A DNA stretch of 6,704 nt. It comes from Scatosoma sp964459515. GTDB lineage: Bacteria > Bacillota > Clostridia > Christensenellales > Borkfalkiaceae. Of this stretch, positions 6,265-6,704 are shown piece after piece (the first letter of the stretch is position 1; every line of letters starts with the position of its first letter). The stretch lies in NCBI GenBank assembly GCA_964459515.1, contig CAYWML010000068.1, forward strand, positions 1-6,704. Reading direction: 5' to 3'. The notes below the pieces were generated by a model. That model did no database searches, had not been told where the DNA came from, and saw only the letters and a list, made by a program, of their open reading frames with translations. The position numbers were made by a program, and so were the translations under genes.

Positions 6265-6312
6265 AGAGGACTGCAATAAACGTTGCGCGTTTGTTGCAAT
6301 CCTCTGTTTTTA
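6265..6312 (+). terminator. Intrinsic terminator of the flavoprotein-dinB unit
   Basis: An 18-position stem (6265-6282 with 6288-6305; one C-A mismatch and one G-U pair) closes the loop TTGCG and is followed by GTTTTTA. It lies about 65 bases after the dinB stop codon. The AGAGGA/TCCTCT base and the nearby T-run make it convincing on the plus strand. Confidence 0.9.
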
Positions 6313-6421
6313 TACAGTAACATAATGTTATGAATACTCTGAAAAGAAGTGTATCTAAAAAAGATACGCAAAAAAAATCCGAAAAATTAAAAAAAATTTT
6401 GCTTTTACCCCTATAAATGGA

Positions 6422-6451
6422 TTGCAATCTTCGATTTTTTTATGGTATAAT
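6422..6451 (+). promoter_or_regulatory. Extended -10 promoter of the tetR-like gene
   Basis: TTGCAA (6422-6427), an 18-base spacer, then TGGTATAAT, with consensus TATAAT at 6446-6451. Transcription is expected from about 6458. The -35 box lies inside the palindrome GATTGCAATC (6420-6429), a plausible place for autorepression by a TetR-type protein, though nothing proves it. Confidence 0.8.
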
Positions 6452-6491
6452 GAGCTTAATTTAGAACGCGTTTTGCGGTTTTGTATCCGAT

Positions 6492-6498
6492 GGGAGGA
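6492..6498 (+). promoter_or_regulatory. Strong ribosome binding site of the tetR-like gene
   Basis: GGGAGGA, whose GGAGG core ends 6 bases before the ATG at 6504. With the promoter upstream, it shows that a real gene was meant to start here. Confidence 0.88.
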
Positions 6499-6503
6499 AT
6501 TGT

Positions 6504-6593
6504 ATGGCTAAGAGGACGAACAATATAGAAGCCATAAGGGCAAAACTATTGCATATTTCCGCAAGAATGTTTTTGACGGAGGGCTACGATTAG
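6504..6593 (+). pseudogene. TetR-family regulator, N-terminal fragment broken by an early stop
   Basis: Only 29 codons are read before TAG at 6591. They match the first helix of a TetR/AcrR-type DNA-binding domain: RTNNIEAIRAKLLHISARMF, then LTEGYD, after which a TT-x-x-x-IA recognition helix-turn-helix would be expected. Instead the frame stops. The +1 frame from 6589 gives 25 residues (IRLKKKISRN then REKGVDKYGK) with a faint resemblance to the ISR-x-x-GVDKG turn of such regulators, before its own stop at 6664-6666. Promoter and ribosome binding site are intact, so the break is either a recent frameshift or nonsense lesion, or a base-calling or assembly error near the end of the sequence. 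No ligand-binding domain is present. The fragment is recognisable but the regulated target is unknown. Confidence 0.6.
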
Positions 6594-6640
6594 GCTAAAG
6601 AAAAAAATATCCCGAAATCGCGAAAAAGGAGTTGACAAGT

Positions 6641-6704
<64 letters not shown>

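Larger units (their letters stand above)
6201..6503. other. Intergenic region between dinB and the tetR-like start
   Basis: About 300 bases with no supported gene. It holds the dinB terminator (6265-6312), the inverted repeat TAACAT-A-ATGTTA (6318-6330), a small hairpin (6349-6355 pairing with 6363-6369, loop TAAAAAA), a very A/T-rich stretch at 6356-6410, the 10-base palindrome GATTGCAATC (6420-6429), the tetR-like promoter, and the palindrome AACGCGTT (6465-6472) in the predicted leader. Confidence 0.75.

Overview
The window reads as chromosomal DNA of an anaerobic, probably clostridial (Bacillota/Clostridia) bacterium. This is inferred from an oxygen-sensitive class III ribonucleotide reductase with its radical-SAM activase, a CmpB-type membrane protein of the Firmicutes kind, a thioredoxin-reductase-like flavoprotein that has lost its NADPH signatures, strong GGAGG ribosome binding sites, AT-rich spacers with consensus TATAAT boxes, and a tRNA gene with encoded CCA. 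I cannot assign a genus.

Layout. (1) 1-2209: the 3' part of nrdD (its 5' end lies outside the window) and complete nrdG, joined by a TAATG stop/start overlap. (2) 2216-2258: a strong hairpin with a T-rich tail at the end of nrdG. It also contains the start codon of the next gene, an unrecognised membrane-anchored protein (2238-2924) with a possible SPOR-like segment. (3) 2977-3154: a stand-alone tRNA-Thr(CGT) transcription unit with promoter, tRNA and a perfect terminator. (4) 3178-3956, minus strand: a CmpB-family (PF06541-like) membrane protein with its own terminator, ribosome binding site and extended -10 promoter. (5) 3951-6312, plus strand: a divergent two-gene unit with a predicted leaderless start. 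It encodes a pyridine-nucleotide-independent-looking thioredoxin reductase homologue, overlapped by ATGA with dinB (DNA polymerase IV), and ends in a long terminator. (6) 6313-6704: the promoter and start of a TetR-type regulator that breaks off after 29 codons, then a second small start site, and finally ten copies of AGCA running off the end of the window.

How it fits together. NrdDG makes dNTPs without oxygen, and the visible Met-x-Cys active-site signature points to the formate-using type. The flavoprotein keeps the redox CxxC and FAD motifs but not the NADPH motifs, as in ferredoxin-dependent flavin thioredoxin reductases of clostridia. It is tightly coupled to a translesion polymerase, which suggests shared expression of thiol-redox and DNA-damage functions. 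I found no phage, CRISPR, transposon or clearly new multi-gene defence system. The most unusual parts are the NADPH-motif-less flavoprotein with its unusual promoter, the hairpin burying a start codon, and the broken regulator plus tetranucleotide repeat at the right edge. The right edge may be an assembly artefact.
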